NCBI RefSeq assembly: GCF_016598475.1
Contig: NZ_JAEMUX010000024.1
Span: forward strand, 1 to 64,000
Reading direction: 5' to 3'
DNA: 64,000 nt
Origin: Streptomyces adelaidensis
GTDB lineage: Bacteria; Actinomycetota; Actinomycetes; Streptomycetales; Streptomycetaceae
Shown piece by piece: positions 1 to 7,771 of this stretch (position 1 is the stretch's first letter; each line of letters starts with the position of its first letter). The translations under genes and the position numbers were made by a program. The notes under the pieces are model-generated. The model did no database searches. It was not told where the DNA came from and saw only the letters and a list, made by a program, of their open reading frames with translations.

Positions 1-52
1 AGGTCGCGGAGGTCGCGGAGGTCGCGGAGGTCCCGGAGGTCCCGGAGGTCGC
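1..52. repeat. 9-bp tandem repeat inside the hydroxylase gene
   Basis: About six copies of a nonamer of the form GGAGGTCGC or GGAGGTCCC run to the window edge. On the minus strand they encode a tripeptide repeat Thr-Ser-Ala/Gly at the extreme C-terminus of the hydroxylase. A multiple of three keeps the frame open, so copy number could vary without breaking the gene. Confidence 0.7.
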
Positions 53-1684
53 GGTCACGTCCGGACGGACCTGGGCCACGAACCCCTCGGGCGGCGGCGG
101 GAGTTGCCCACCGACCGCCGCCGCGGCGTAGACGTACCCGTCCGGCCGCAGGGCGACAGTGGCCGCGCGGTGCCCGGTCAGCCAGGCCCGCAGCACCCCG
201 TCGCTGTCGACGACCGTGCCCTCGGCGGGCCGGGACCCGGCGGGCGTGACGGTGAGCGAGGGGACACCGGCCCGGTCCCAGGCGGGCTGCGGCCGGGGCG
301 CTCCGGCGTGCAGCAGCAGCCAGCGGCCGCCGAGCAGGTCGTCCAGCCGCACGCGCTCGCCGTCGGGCCCGGTCACCCACGGCTGGGGTATCTGATGCCC
401 CGAGGCCTTGGCGCGCGGCCGGGCCTGCAGGCCGTCGGCGTAGTGGGCCACGGGGATCCAGTTCGAGTCCTGAACCCACTCGGCGAAGCCCGGTACGCGG
501 CACAGGACGCGCAGCGCGGAGTCCCGGACCCGGGCGACGGGCAGCCGCCGTTCGGTGATGATCCGCCCGACGAACACCGCCCGCCTGGTGACCTCCTTGA
601 CGTGCGGCTTGCGCTCGGTCTCGTAGGAGTCGAGGACCGAGGCGGGCAGTGCGCCCCGCAGTACGGCGTCGAGTTTCCAGCACAGGTTGGCCGCGTCCCG
701 GACGCCCGCGGCCATGCCCTGGCCGATCCACGGCGGCATCGCGTGGGCGGCGTCCCCGGCGAGGAAGACCCGGCCCGACCGGAAGCGGGCGGCGAAGCGC
801 ACATGGTGGCTGTAGACCGTGGCCCGCAGGATCTTGATGCTGTCCCGCCCGATCCCGTACCGGGACACCATCGCGTGGATCGCGTCGTGGCTGGTCAGAT
901 ACTCCTCGTCGTCCCCCGGCAGGATCGGGAACTCCCAGCGGTGGTGCCCGAGCGGTGTCGGACAGTCCACGGCCGGTCGGGCCGGATCACAGCGGAACCG
1001 CAGCTTGTCGTGGTCCGGCCACGGCTTCAGCATCTCGGTGTCGATGACCACCCAGCGGTCCTCGTACGTCCGCCCCTCGTAGCCGATGTTCAACTGTGCC
1101 CGGGTGAGGCTCGACCCCCCGTCGGCGGCGATCACATACTTCGCGCGCACCCGGCGCACCGAGTCGTCGGCGGTGCCGACCACCGTCAGCTCCACCCCGT
1201 CCGCGTCCTGCCGCAGCCGCAGACACTCGTGCCGCAGCAGCACCTCGACGTTCGGATAGCGGCCGACCCCGTCCCGCAGGACCTCCTCCACCGCCGGCTG
1301 GTAGATGAACATCTGCGGCGGATGACCATGGCCGCGCGGTGTCGGGCACGCGTCGATGAAGGTACGTCCGGACGCGTCGACGAAGTGCACCGGCCGCTCG
1401 GCCAGCATGTCCCGCTTCAGCCGCTCGGCCAGCCCGATCCGCTGCCAGACCCGCATGACCTCCTCGTCCGTGGAGATCGCCCGGGCCCGCGAGTAGACCT
1501 CGGCGTCCCGCTCCACCACGACCACGCGCAGCCCCGCCGCGCCCAGCAGATTGGCGGCGGTGACCCCGGTGGGCCCGAAGCCGATCACGGCCACGTCGTA
1601 CGTGAAGCCCGGGTCCTCGTCGTTGTCGTCGCCGTTGCCGTTGTCGTCGCTGTCAGCTCTGCCCTCGGCACTGATGCCTTTCAC
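1..1684 (-). CDS. mhpA: FAD-dependent aromatic hydroxylase, MhpA type (3' end beyond window)
   Basis: This is an uninterrupted leftward frame of 561 codons that leaves the window with no stop. The GTG start at 1684 has a GAGGTGG ribosome site just upstream. An Asp/Asn/Gly-rich leader of about 28 residues precedes a Rossmann motif GFGPTG (about 35-40). The second FAD motif, RVFLAGDAAHAMPP, lies near residue 303, and DRWVVID-type middle sequence is present. This is the PheA/TfdB flavin monooxygenase family. It most resembles 3-(3-hydroxyphenyl)propionate hydroxylase, which uses NADH and O2 to add a second ring hydroxyl before meta cleavage. The visible C-terminus (1-52) is a run of 9-bp repeats coding Ala/Gly-Thr-Ser. 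It diverges from a tetR overlapping an mhpD-like frame, which supports an aromatic-acid role. The exact substrate is inferred. Confidence 0.8.
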   Translation of the reverse strand, partial: MKGISAEGRADSDDNGNGDDNDEDPGFTYDVAVIGFGPTGVTAANLLGAAGLRVVVVERDAEVYSRARAISTDEEVMRVWQRIGLAERLKRDMLAERPVHFVDASGRTFIDACPTPRGHGHPPQMFIYQPAVEEVLRDGVGRYPNVEVLLRHECLRLRQDADGVELTVVGTADDSVRRVRAKYVIAADGGSSLTRAQLNIGYEGRTYEDRWVVIDTEMLKPWPDHDKLRFRCDPARPAVDCPTPLGHHRWEFPILPGDDEEYLTSHDAIHAMVSRYGIGRDSIKILRATVYSHHVRFAARFRSGRVFLAGDAAHAMPPWIGQGMAAGVRDAANLCWKLDAVLRGALPASVLDSYETERKPHVKEVTRRAVFVGRIITERRLPVARVRDSALRVLCRVPGFAEWVQDSNWIPVAHYADGLQARPRAKASGHQIPQPWVTGPDGERVRLDDLLGGRWLLLHAGAPRPQPAWDRAGVPSLTVTPAGSRPAEGTVVDSDGVLRAWLTGHRAATVALRPDGYVYAAAAVGGQLPPPPEGFVAQVRPDVTATSGTSGTSATSATSAT

Positions 1685-1744
1685 CGGGCCACCTCACTGT
1701 CGTCCCTGCGGGTCCTGCCTGCGGCTCTTGCACGCGGCTCCTGC

Positions 1745-1760
1745 TGTAGCGATCGCTACA
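1745..1760. promoter_or_regulatory. Perfect palindrome, likely operator of the adjacent TetR
   Basis: TGTAGCGATCGCTACA is a perfect 16-bp palindrome midway between the divergent hydroxylase (start 1684) and tetR (start 1808 or 1835). A further half-site GCTAC follows at 1773-1777. Position and symmetry fit a TetR-family operator controlling both directions. No binding data; the role is inferred. Confidence 0.65.
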
Positions 1761-1834
1761 ATTGGAATATTCGCTACGGTAAGGTGGGTGTAGAAGAGGG
1801 TCAAGTGGTGAGCACGACAGGAAGGGCACATCCC

Positions 1835-2467
1835 ATGGCCAGGCCGCAGACGACCCGCAAGAAACGCGCGAACGGGGTCGAGTCGCGTCAGCGGATCCTC
1901 GACGCCGCCGTGGAGATCGCCGGCGAGCGCGGCTACGAGGGCACGTCCATCGCGGCGGTCAGCGCCAAGTGCGGACTGCCCGCCAGCTCCATCTACTGGC
2001 ACTTCAAGGACAAGGACGACCTGATCGCCGCGGTGATCGAGCGCAGCTTCGGGACCTGGCTCGCGGCCGTGGAGCTGCCGGACGAAGCCGCCGGTACGCC
2101 GGTGGAGCGGGCCGCCCACATGGCGGCCGGCGTGGCCAGGTCACTCCTCGAAGCCCCCGACTTCCTCCGCCTCGGCCTCATGCTCGCCCTGGAAAACCGT
2201 CCCACCGAGCCCCGGGGCCGCACGGTCTTCCTCCAGGTCCGAGACATCGCCGCCCGCAAGATCACCGACGTCGTGACGGAACTCTTCCCCGACCTGGACG
2301 AGGAAGCCGTACGCCTCCTCACCACCTACGCCGTCGCCGGCGCCGACGGCCTCTTCGTCCAGCGCGAGATCCAGGGCGAAGCCGTCGACCTGGTCGCGAT
2401 GTTCGAATTCCACGCCCGCATGGTCCACGACGCGGCCCTCAACCTGGCGGCAAGGCCGACGACATGA
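1835..2467 (+). CDS. TetR family transcriptional regulator
   Basis: A 210-residue TetR protein. The DNA-binding domain lies at about residues 15-62, with a helix-turn-helix around TSIAAVSAKCGLPASSIYWH. The remainder is a helical ligand-binding domain with no specific ligand signature I recognise. I chose ATG 1835 (AGGAAGG upstream). An in-frame GTG at 1808, with GAGGG ahead of it, would add nine residues and is a real alternative. The stop overlaps the next start (ATGA), so it was co-translated with mhpD. It probably represses the divergent hydroxylase through the palindrome at 1745-1760. Confidence 0.85.
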   Translation: MARPQTTRKKRANGVESRQRILDAAVEIAGERGYEGTSIAAVSAKCGLPASSIYWHFKDKDDLIAAVIERSFGTWLAAVELPDEAAGTPVERAAHMAAGVARSLLEAPDFLRLGLMLALENRPTEPRGRTVFLQVRDIAARKITDVVTELFPDLDEEAVRLLTTYAVAGADGLFVQREIQGEAVDLVAMFEFHARMVHDAALNLAARPTT

Positions 2468-2735
2468 CCCTGACGCCCGCCCAAAGGGACGAGGCCGCTC
2501 GGCTCCTCCGCGAAGCCGAGCACCACACGTCCCCCATCGCCCCCCTCTCATCCCTGTTCCCCGCCCTCGACGTCTCCGACGCCTACGCTGTCCAACAGTC
2601 GAACATCACCCGCCGCCTGCGGGACGGCGCCACGGTGATCGGCCACAAGGTCGGCCTGACGTCAGCCGCCATGCAGCGCCTCCTGGGCGTGGCCGAGCCC
2701 GACTTCGGCCACCTCCTCGACGACATGACGCCCCC
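2464..2735 (+). pseudogene. mhpD: Truncated 2-hydroxypenta-2,4-dienoate hydratase (mhpD-like)
   Basis: It starts with an ATG overlapping the tetR stop. About 90 codons read as the N-terminus of the 2-keto-4-pentenoate hydratase family: a helical start, then VIGHKVGLTSAAMQRLLG and PDFGHLLDDM. At about 2730 the similarity stops and the frame runs into unrelated sequence, which on the other strand is the head of a His-rich ATPase-like gene. The missing part, roughly two thirds of the usual 260 residues, contains most of the active site, so no function is expected. It marks a former meta-cleavage pathway operon. Confidence 0.75.
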
Positions 2736-2839
2736 GCATGGGCGCCATCGGGAGCCGTATGGCCAGCGTGACCATGACCTTCGTGGGTGCTGTCGTGCGG
2801 GGTGCCGGTGTGGTGAGCGCCGTGGTCCATGACCTTCAT
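2736..2839 (-). pseudogene. N-terminal fragment of His-rich metal-transporting protein (CopB-like P-type ATPase)
   Basis: On the minus strand an ATG at 2839, preceded by AGGGG, opens a peptide very rich in His: MDHGAHHTGTPHDSTHEGHG is its core. Such leaders occur on CopB-type copper P-type ATPases in actinobacteria. The frame loses meaning where it abuts the broken mhpD (about 2735), so only about 35 codons remain. The upstream CsoR-like operator at 2894-2910 supports a copper gene. Other His-rich metal proteins are possible. Confidence 0.55.
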
Positions 2840-2893
2840 CCCCTGTTCCCGTCCAGTGCGGTGGCCCGTCCCGGGGCCCACGCTGACAACCTT

Positions 2894-2910
2894 ATACCCC
2901 CTGGGGGTAT
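2894..2910. promoter_or_regulatory. CsoR-like copper operator
   Basis: ATACCCCCTGGGGGTAT is a perfect 17-bp palindrome. The form ATACCCC...GGGGTAT is typical of operators bound by the Cu(I) sensor CsoR in actinobacteria. It lies about 55 bp upstream of the His-rich gene fragment on the minus strand and overlaps a possible -10. The gene it served is now truncated, so this is an orphaned site. Confidence 0.65.
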
Positions 2911-2978
2911 TCCTGGGCTGCTGGCCCCCTGAGTGAGACCCCGGATCCGCTGGTGTCCCCCTCCCGTCGCCCAGGCAT

Positions 2979-3320
2979 GAAGGTGGGCGCGGACAGGGCC
3001 GCAACTTCTCGCACTACCCGGACACCGTGACCGAGGTGGTGGCCCTCGCACCCGACGACACCCTGCGCGCCGACGCCGAACAAGCCGCGGCCTCGGCACC
3101 GGCACCGGTAAGGATCACGCTCGTTACCGGTGAGGCCACCGAACTCCCCAGCGAGACGGGCGAGTTCGACGCAGTCGTCGCTTCGCTCGTGCTGTGCTCG
3201 GTGGACGACGTACCCGATGTGCTGGCGGAGCTGGCCCGCGCCCTCAAGCCCGGCGGCGAGCTGCGCTTCTACGAGCACATGCGCTCGCCCCACCGCTGGG
3301 CAGGCTGGCTGAAGGCCGTA
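2979..3320 (+). pseudogene. Class I SAM methyltransferase remnant, central part
   Basis: The frame reads GGRGQGRNFSHYPDTVTEVV, then a middle domain with FDAVVASLVLCSVDDV and ALKPGGELRFYEHMRSPHRW. These are motifs I, II, IV and post-IV of small UbiE/Coq5-like methyltransferases. The first residues of the family are missing. The frame departs from the family at KAV (about 3320) and stops at 3356. The expected C-terminal sequence is found on the opposite strand just downstream (3325-3474), so the gene is broken by an inversion. Confidence 0.7.
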
Positions 3321-3324
3321 CGGC

Positions 3325-3474
3325 GGTGCCCAGAATATGCAGCGCCTTCGGCGTGAACGTGGACGGAGAGAAGCCGAACCGGTCGACGTCGGTGATGGCG
3401 AATCCGGCGGCCCGGATGGCGACTTCGCTATCCCGTTTCGGGTGACAGCCTCCTCCGGCCCGGCTCCAGAGCAA
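3325..3474 (-). pseudogene. Inverted C-terminal segment of the same methyltransferase
   Basis: Read on the minus strand, this segment gives LWSRAGGGCHPKRDSEVAIR, then AAGFAITDVDRFGF and finally HILGTA. This is the usual last 50 residues of the methyltransferase whose middle part lies on the plus strand at 2979-3320. The two pieces meet at the 10-bp palindrome GCCGTACGGC (3315-3324). A stop lies just before LWSR, so it is not an independent gene. Confidence 0.65.
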
Positions 3475-3514
3475 CGGTCAAAAGACCGTGTGCGTTTTGC
3501 CATGAACGCAAGAA

Positions 3515-3544
3515 ACCCTGATCTGCATCTCTGCAGGTCAGGGT
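3515..3544 (-). terminator. Hairpin, ancestral tRNA-Arg terminator
   Basis: A 13-bp stem with one G-T pair (3515-3527 with 3532-3544) and a 4-nt loop sits 10 bp beyond the tRNA 3' fragment at 3554. Without the islands this hairpin would directly follow the intact tRNA-Arg gene, so it was probably that gene's original terminator. Confidence 0.6.
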
Positions 3545-3553
3545 CTTGATCCG

Positions 3554-3602
3554 GAGTGCCCCCGGCAGGATTCGAACCTGCGCACACGGCTCCGGAGGCC
3601 GT
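3554..3602 (-). repeat. Partial tRNA-Arg(CCG) copy, outer attachment site of the island array
   Basis: 49 bp are identical to 16561-16609, covering the anticodon loop, variable loop, T arm and acceptor 3' strand of tRNA-Arg(CCG). The D arm and 5' acceptor strand are missing, so it is not a gene. Such 3'-half duplications mark the distal end of elements integrated by tyrosine recombinases into tRNA genes. Confidence 0.85.
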
Positions 3603-4019
3603 CGGACTCCCGCGTGTTTCCCCAGGTCAGCGGCCTGCCTGACGGTCCGTTAGCCGTGCGGTCCCACGTATGTCCCGCGAAGACGAAATACCCCGTTCTG
3701 CGCGATCCGTCCAGGTTGTTTCGTTGAAGTGGTCGAATCGCCGCGGACTCCGGCGGCCTTGCGGGCCGAGGTGGCCACATGCGCTGACCGCCGAGCCAGG
3801 CCATCACAGCAGCCGCGGTCACGTCGTGGCCCGAGGTGGGAGCGGCCCGGTATCTCCGAAGCGTGGTGGCGAAGAGCGGAGCGCGCCGGGAGGCATCGGT
3901 GAGGCGGGCCACCGTCTGCCGTTCGACCTTCCGCAAGGGCGTCCTCCGCGGCCTGTCGCTCCGCCCTCCCCGTGCGGCATCAGGTGGATGACGCACGCCG
4001 CCAGGGCTCGGTGGGAGAG
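3603..4019. other. Left end of left island, no recognisable gene
   Basis: Apart from a putative arm site at 3661-3678 I see no supported gene. Short open frames occur on both strands, but none gives a protein I recognise and none has a convincing ribosome site. The minus strand continues beyond the kinase stump at 4020-4193, but no frame preserves kinase motifs here, so this is probably decayed sequence. Confidence 0.5.
3661..3678 (+). repeat. Putative integrase arm site, left end of left island
   Basis: GTCCCACGTATGTCCCGC consists of two GTCCCrC units 11 bp apart. A close copy in the same orientation, GTCCCGCACATGTCCCGC, lies at 9842-9859 near the other end of the island. The layout parallels the pair at the ends of the right island (10148-10165 and 16437-16454), but the sequence differs. 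Confidence 0.5.
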
Positions 4020-4193
4020 CGCGACCACGAGCAGATCCACCTCGCGGACGTGGCCGGTGTTCCCGGTGAAGGTGAAGTTCGACCAGGCGTGCCATGGGGC
4101 GCCGTCGGGACGCTCGGCGCGGGTGGCGTCAAGACCTCGGCGCTCATGCGGGAACTCCGAGTCCGTGACCGTCTCCCAACGACCTTTCTGCAT
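4020..4193 (-). pseudogene. N-terminal stump of NERD-domain protein kinase (PglW / BREX-2 or MADS type)
   Basis: From ATG 4193 the minus strand reads GRWETVTDSEFPHERRGLDA, then AWSNFTFTGNTGHVREVDLL and VVA. This matches the start of large kinases whose N-terminal NERD domain is followed by Ser/Thr kinase domains, such as PglW of BREX type 2 and related kinases of methylation-associated defence systems. After about 57 codons the expected hydrophobic NERD core (such as GLHLVEVK) is lost and the frame becomes low-complexity. Over 1000 residues are missing, so it is inactive. The HsdM/HsdS genes nearby fit such a system. Confidence 0.55.
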
Positions 4194-4546
4194 GTGCCGT
4201 CCCCGCTTCGTGAGGTTCTGTGCAGATTGCTGCTGCTCAGCGGCAAGGTTCCCCGCTCGGATCGTAGCGGTGCAGGGTGCGGGGCGAAGCCGATCGAGGC
4301 GGGGCGCGGGCGCGGGGGGACGCGTGATTTGGCATGTGCGGAAATTCGCGCGTGTCCGTCGAAATCAGTTGGCAGTGGAAGTTAATTATTCGCATCCTAT
4401 CTAGTAGCTCGCGGCTACCTAACGGACTGCTGCTCTCGAACCAAACCGACTGCTGCGTGAGCTAGGATGGCGTGGAGGCGGCGGGCGGACCCTGTCCACC
4501 TGTCTGTTTTGTGCTGTTTGGGGATGTGCAGGTCAAGGGAGGGCAG
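4194..4546. other. Intergenic, locally AT-rich, upstream of defence-like genes
   Basis: No gene is supported here. The stretch about 4320-4450 is clearly richer in A and T than its surroundings (for example AAGTTAATTATTCGCATCC), as in imported regulatory DNA. A TAGGAT hexamer at 4463-4468 resembles a -10 element about 80 bp ahead of the small membrane gene, but I see no good -35. GTAGC/GGCTAC inverted halves lie around 4404-4418. Confidence 0.4.
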
Positions 4547-4735
4547 ATGAACGAGCGGTTGATCATGCGCGCGGTGCTCGCCATAGCGATGGGGGTGATC
4601 TGCGCGTTGCTGGCCGCCTTCTGGCGGTTGGCGCGTACGAGCAGCGTGGATCAGGCGGTGATGACTGGTGGGACTGTGTTCGTCGGCGCGGTCATGGTGG
4701 CCTTCGTGGTGCTGACCTATCTGCGGTCCGACTGA
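4547..4735 (+). CDS. Small two-helix membrane protein
   Basis: 62 residues from ATG 4547, with GGGAGGG 3-9 bases upstream. There are two hydrophobic segments: AVLAIAMGVICALLAAFW (about 9-26) and GGTVFVGAVMVAFVVLTYL (about 41-59), joined by a short polar loop with RLARTSSVDQ. It is not recognised. It lies 76 bp before the methylase gene on the same strand, so it could be transcribed with it, but nothing ties it to DNA modification. It could be an island cargo gene. Confidence 0.65.
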   Translation: MNERLIMRAVLAIAMGVICALLAAFWRLARTSSVDQAVMTGGTVFVGAVMVAFVVLTYLRSD

Positions 4736-4811
4736 AAGCCACCAGGCATGATGGGCGGACCGGGGCCGGCCGCCCACGGATGGAACAGAACGAGGACTGC
4801 GGGAGTCGAGG

Positions 4812-6248
4812 ATGGAGAGAGCGTCGAAGGGTTCGTCACTGGCGCGCGCGCTGGACGCCATGCGCGGGGCGCTGGCGCCCCAGGACGCCCTCCAACTCCT
4901 CATGGTGCTGGTCCTGCTGCGCCACAAGGCCGATGCCGAACGGGCCGACGAGAAGGGCGACCACACGGGTGCCCTGCCTGCCTGGGATGCCCTCCTGACC
5001 GGGGACCTCTGGAACCGGTCGGGGCATGAGGTCATGTCGGAGGCCCTGCGTGGCCTGGAGGCGTGGGGGTCCCGATACTTCCGGCTGCCGGACCTGCCAC
5101 CGGCTCTCGTGGACGTCCGCGGACCTCAGTTGGCTCCCCTGATCGAGTGCGTGGCTGCGGCACGGGATCCGGCAGCACTTTTCGAAGAGTGCATGGAACA
5201 GGCGCAGACGACGGCGAAGGGCGGCGACTACTACACACCGTTGGACATTGCCCGCCTTCTGACTGCTCTTATGGAGCCGCAGGCGGGCGAGGCCGTCTAC
5301 GATCCCGTCTGTGGTTCCGGCGGCTTCCTGCTGCGGGCCCGCGAGTACGTCGAAGCGCATGGCGGACCGGCCGACGAGCCTGCCCTGTACGGACAGGACG
5401 CCAGCCGGACCGCGCTGCAGACCGCCGCAATGAATTTCACCGTGCATGGCGTTGAAGGGGTTTTTCTGTACGGCCCTTCGTCCACCTTGACCGATGACCG
5501 GTTCCCGGACCTGACGTTTGACGTGGTGGTCGCCAACCCGCCTTTCAACCAGTTTAGTTGGGAGGAAGGCGGCCACGGGCGTTACAACCGTCCTTGGCGC
5601 TACGGGATTCCTCCGGCGGGAAACGCCAACTTCGCCTGGGTGCAGCACGTGGTGAGCAAGATGATGCCTTCGGGACGAGGACGCGGTGTGCTCCTGCTGC
5701 CGACAGGGGCCGCCACCACCTCCAAGCCGGCGGAACGCCAGATCCGCGCCGGACTGGTCGAGGACGATGTCCTGAGCTGTGTGGTCGAGCTGCCTGCCGG
5801 ACTGCTTCCCCACGTTCGCAACCCCGTGAGCCTGTGGCTCTTCACCAGGAGTAAAAAGCCTCATCAGGGCTGGGGCCACGAGGACCGTTCGGGCCGGATC
5901 CTGCTGATCGACGCGCGTGACACCGCGGCCAAGGTCGGGCGGGGCCGTCGCGCCCTTCCGGACGAGGCGAGGAGGCGCATCATCAGTACCTTCGCCGCCT
6001 GGCGCGGCGCACCGGGCCAAGCCCTGTACGAGGACGTGCCCGGCTGGTGCAGATCGCTCTCCACGCAGGAGATCGCATCACACGATCACGATGTACTGCC
6101 CTCCCACCATGTGGGACTGCCCGCCGCCGAGTCCGCGCACGGCGACGGGGAGGAGCTGGTGACCGACCTGACCCACGAGCTCTACTCACTCTTCGAGACG
6201 TCCCGCCACCTCGAGGCTGAGCTCCGTGACCTGCTGGGGCGGTGGTGA
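4812..6248 (+). CDS. N-6 adenine DNA methyltransferase, HsdM type
   Basis: 478 residues. An N-terminal helical domain, typical of type I modification subunits (about 1-135), is followed by the catalytic domain: SAM-binding motif DPVCGSGGFL (about 164-173) and catalytic NPPF (about 241-244). The length fits HsdM. It methylates adenine N6 with SAM when bound to a specificity subunit, which is the next gene (TGATG overlap). No HsdR frame exists anywhere in the island. The nearby minus-strand stump of a NERD kinase suggests this was part of a BREX-2- or MADS-like system, or it may now be a solitary modification pair. ATG 4812 is chosen; upstream spacing is acceptable but the ribosome site is weak. 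Confidence 0.88.
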   Translation: MERASKGSSLARALDAMRGALAPQDALQLLMVLVLLRHKADAERADEKGDHTGALPAWDALLTGDLWNRSGHEVMSEALRGLEAWGSRYFRLPDLPPALVDVRGPQLAPLIECVAAARDPAALFEECMEQAQTTAKGGDYYTPLDIARLLTALMEPQAGEAVYDPVCGSGGFLLRAREYVEAHGGPADEPALYGQDASRTALQTAAMNFTVHGVEGVFLYGPSSTLTDDRFPDLTFDVVVANPPFNQFSWEEGGHGRYNRPWRYGIPPAGNANFAWVQHVVSKMMPSGRGRGVLLLPTGAATTSKPAERQIRAGLVEDDVLSCVVELPAGLLPHVRNPVSLWLFTRSKKPHQGWGHEDRSGRILLIDARDTAAKVGRGRRALPDEARRRIISTFAAWRGAPGQALYEDVPGWCRSLSTQEIASHDHDVLPSHHVGLPAAESAHGDGEELVTDLTHELYSLFETSRHLEAELRDLLGRW

Positions 6249-7465
6249 TGCCTGACCGTCTGGAGGAGCGGCTGAGCCGGCTCCCCAAAGGCTGGGACGT
6301 GGTGCCCCTGGGCGGGCTGCCAACGGCGCGTCTGATCGGTTACGGCATCACCCGTCCCGGGGAACACACCGACAGCGGCGTGGGGATGGTCCGTGCTGCG
6401 GACGTTCGGAACGGACGACTGCACAACGGCGAGCCGAAACGGATCAGCCGACAGGTACACGAAGCCAGCCTGCGCAGTCAACTGGAAGTCGGCGATGTCG
6501 TCGTGGTCCTGGTGGGCCGGGTCGGCGAGGCGGCGGTCGTCACCGAGGAGTTCCATCACTGGAACGCGTCCCGCACCGTCGGGATCATCCGCCCCGCAGA
6601 GCCCGGCGATGCCGCCTGGCTGAAGCTGTGGCTCGGGTCGCCGGACGTACGCGAGTGGTGTGAGCGGCGCACCACCGGTTCCACGCTTCAACGAACACTG
6701 AGCCTCGCGGCGCTGCGTGACCTGCCTGTACCGATTCCACCCGCAGCGCCGAGGGCCGCCTTCTTGCGAGCGATGAGCCTCCTGGAAGCGAAGACAGCGA
6801 CTAATGTGCGTATCGCTGAGTGCGCCACAGAGCTGACCGACGCGCAATTCATGGTCGAGAACCGCAACAGCGAGGTCTGGCCCGGACAGCCCTTCGGGAC
6901 CCTGGCCGAGCTCGCTGCGGCGGATGCGCCTCGCCCCCCTGCGGACAAGGACGGGATGCCGAAGGAGGACGGAATCCCCTTTGTGGCGCCTGGGGACATC
7001 CTGCAGAGCGACAAGCCTCACCTGTACCGGACGGAGCGAAGACTCCCCCTCGGCCAAGCGGGCAGCGAGTGTGCCCCGGCTTCCCTTCTGGTTGCATCAA
7101 GGGAGGACGGCGTGCGGGCCGTCATGAATCGAGTGCCCGTCGCCGTCGGCCGTGGAGTTCTTGTGCTGAGGCCGAAGTCGGTGATTGACGGCTACTGGCT
7201 GCTGCATGAGATTCGTTCACGCGGTATTGAACTGGTGGCCGCCGCACAGGGATCCGCCGGGCGGGAACTCAGCCGGCGCGCATTCGGAGCGACCCAGGTG
7301 CGGTGGCCCCCGCAGGACGTGCGTGAGCGATTCGCCCGGCTCGCCGACCGCCTCCAGGCCCGGGCGCGCACCGCACACGCGGAGAACGAGACACTCCGTG
7401 TCCTGCGAGGCCAGGCTCTTGACGGTTTCCTGGCCGGTTCTTTCGGCGGGATGGCCGCAATGTGA
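6248..7465 (+). CDS. Specificity subunit, HsdS-like
   Basis: 405 residues starting at ATG 6248, inside the methylase stop (TGATG), so translation is coupled. The protein begins LPKGWDVVPLG, the usual opening of a target-recognition domain. It has two half-repeats: the first with RAADVRNGRL and STLQRTLSLAALRDLPVPIP (to about 180), the second with PFVAPGDI and RRAFGATQVRWPP (about 235-370). Each ends in a helix, as in HsdS. Together with the methylase it would form an adenine methyltransferase with a bipartite target. Two intact recognition halves suggest it is still functional. Confidence 0.8.
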   Translation: MPDRLEERLSRLPKGWDVVPLGGLPTARLIGYGITRPGEHTDSGVGMVRAADVRNGRLHNGEPKRISRQVHEASLRSQLEVGDVVVVLVGRVGEAAVVTEEFHHWNASRTVGIIRPAEPGDAAWLKLWLGSPDVREWCERRTTGSTLQRTLSLAALRDLPVPIPPAAPRAAFLRAMSLLEAKTATNVRIAECATELTDAQFMVENRNSEVWPGQPFGTLAELAAADAPRPPADKDGMPKEDGIPFVAPGDILQSDKPHLYRTERRLPLGQAGSECAPASLLVASREDGVRAVMNRVPVAVGRGVLVLRPKSVIDGYWLLHEIRSRGIELVAAAQGSAGRELSRRAFGATQVRWPPQDVRERFARLADRLQARARTAHAENETLRVLRGQALDGFLAGSFGGMAAM

Positions 7466-7771
7466 AACTCGGTGTGTCGACGGACTCCGCCCGGTGTTTC
7501 GCGGCGAGCAGTAGCTTCGGACGGCACCCCGCCCGTCAACCACCGAGTGTCGGTGCCACCCAGCAAGGTGATCGATGTTCTGGCGGCCCGCCGGGCTTCT
7601 GCCCACGCAAGCGGACATGCCCCCACCCGCACACGCTTCTTCGTGCTGCCCGGGGATGTCCTGTGTTGCGCTTCCACGACGGGTACCACCGACGGGATTA
7701 CCACTCTGACCACCTGTCAGGACTGGCTGCCGCGGTGTCTCTGGCCCTACCTTGGGCGGCTTGGTCGCGGG
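7466..7771. other. Convergent intergenic region
   Basis: This lies between the specificity gene and the oppositely oriented ATPase gene. Open frames cross it on both strands but none has a ribosome site or recognisable sequence. I see no strong terminator hairpin and no repeat. Confidence 0.4.

Noticed and set aside
104..1834. Long plus-strand open frame continuous with tetR
   Set aside because: It is the reverse of the hydroxylase gene; the minus frame has FAD motifs and a ribosome site, the plus frame does not. Only the part from about 1808/1835 is tetR.
3538..4095. 185-codon minus-strand frame across the outer attachment site
   Set aside because: Its end is merely the translated tRNA fragment; no family resemblance in the rest and it crosses the insertion boundary.
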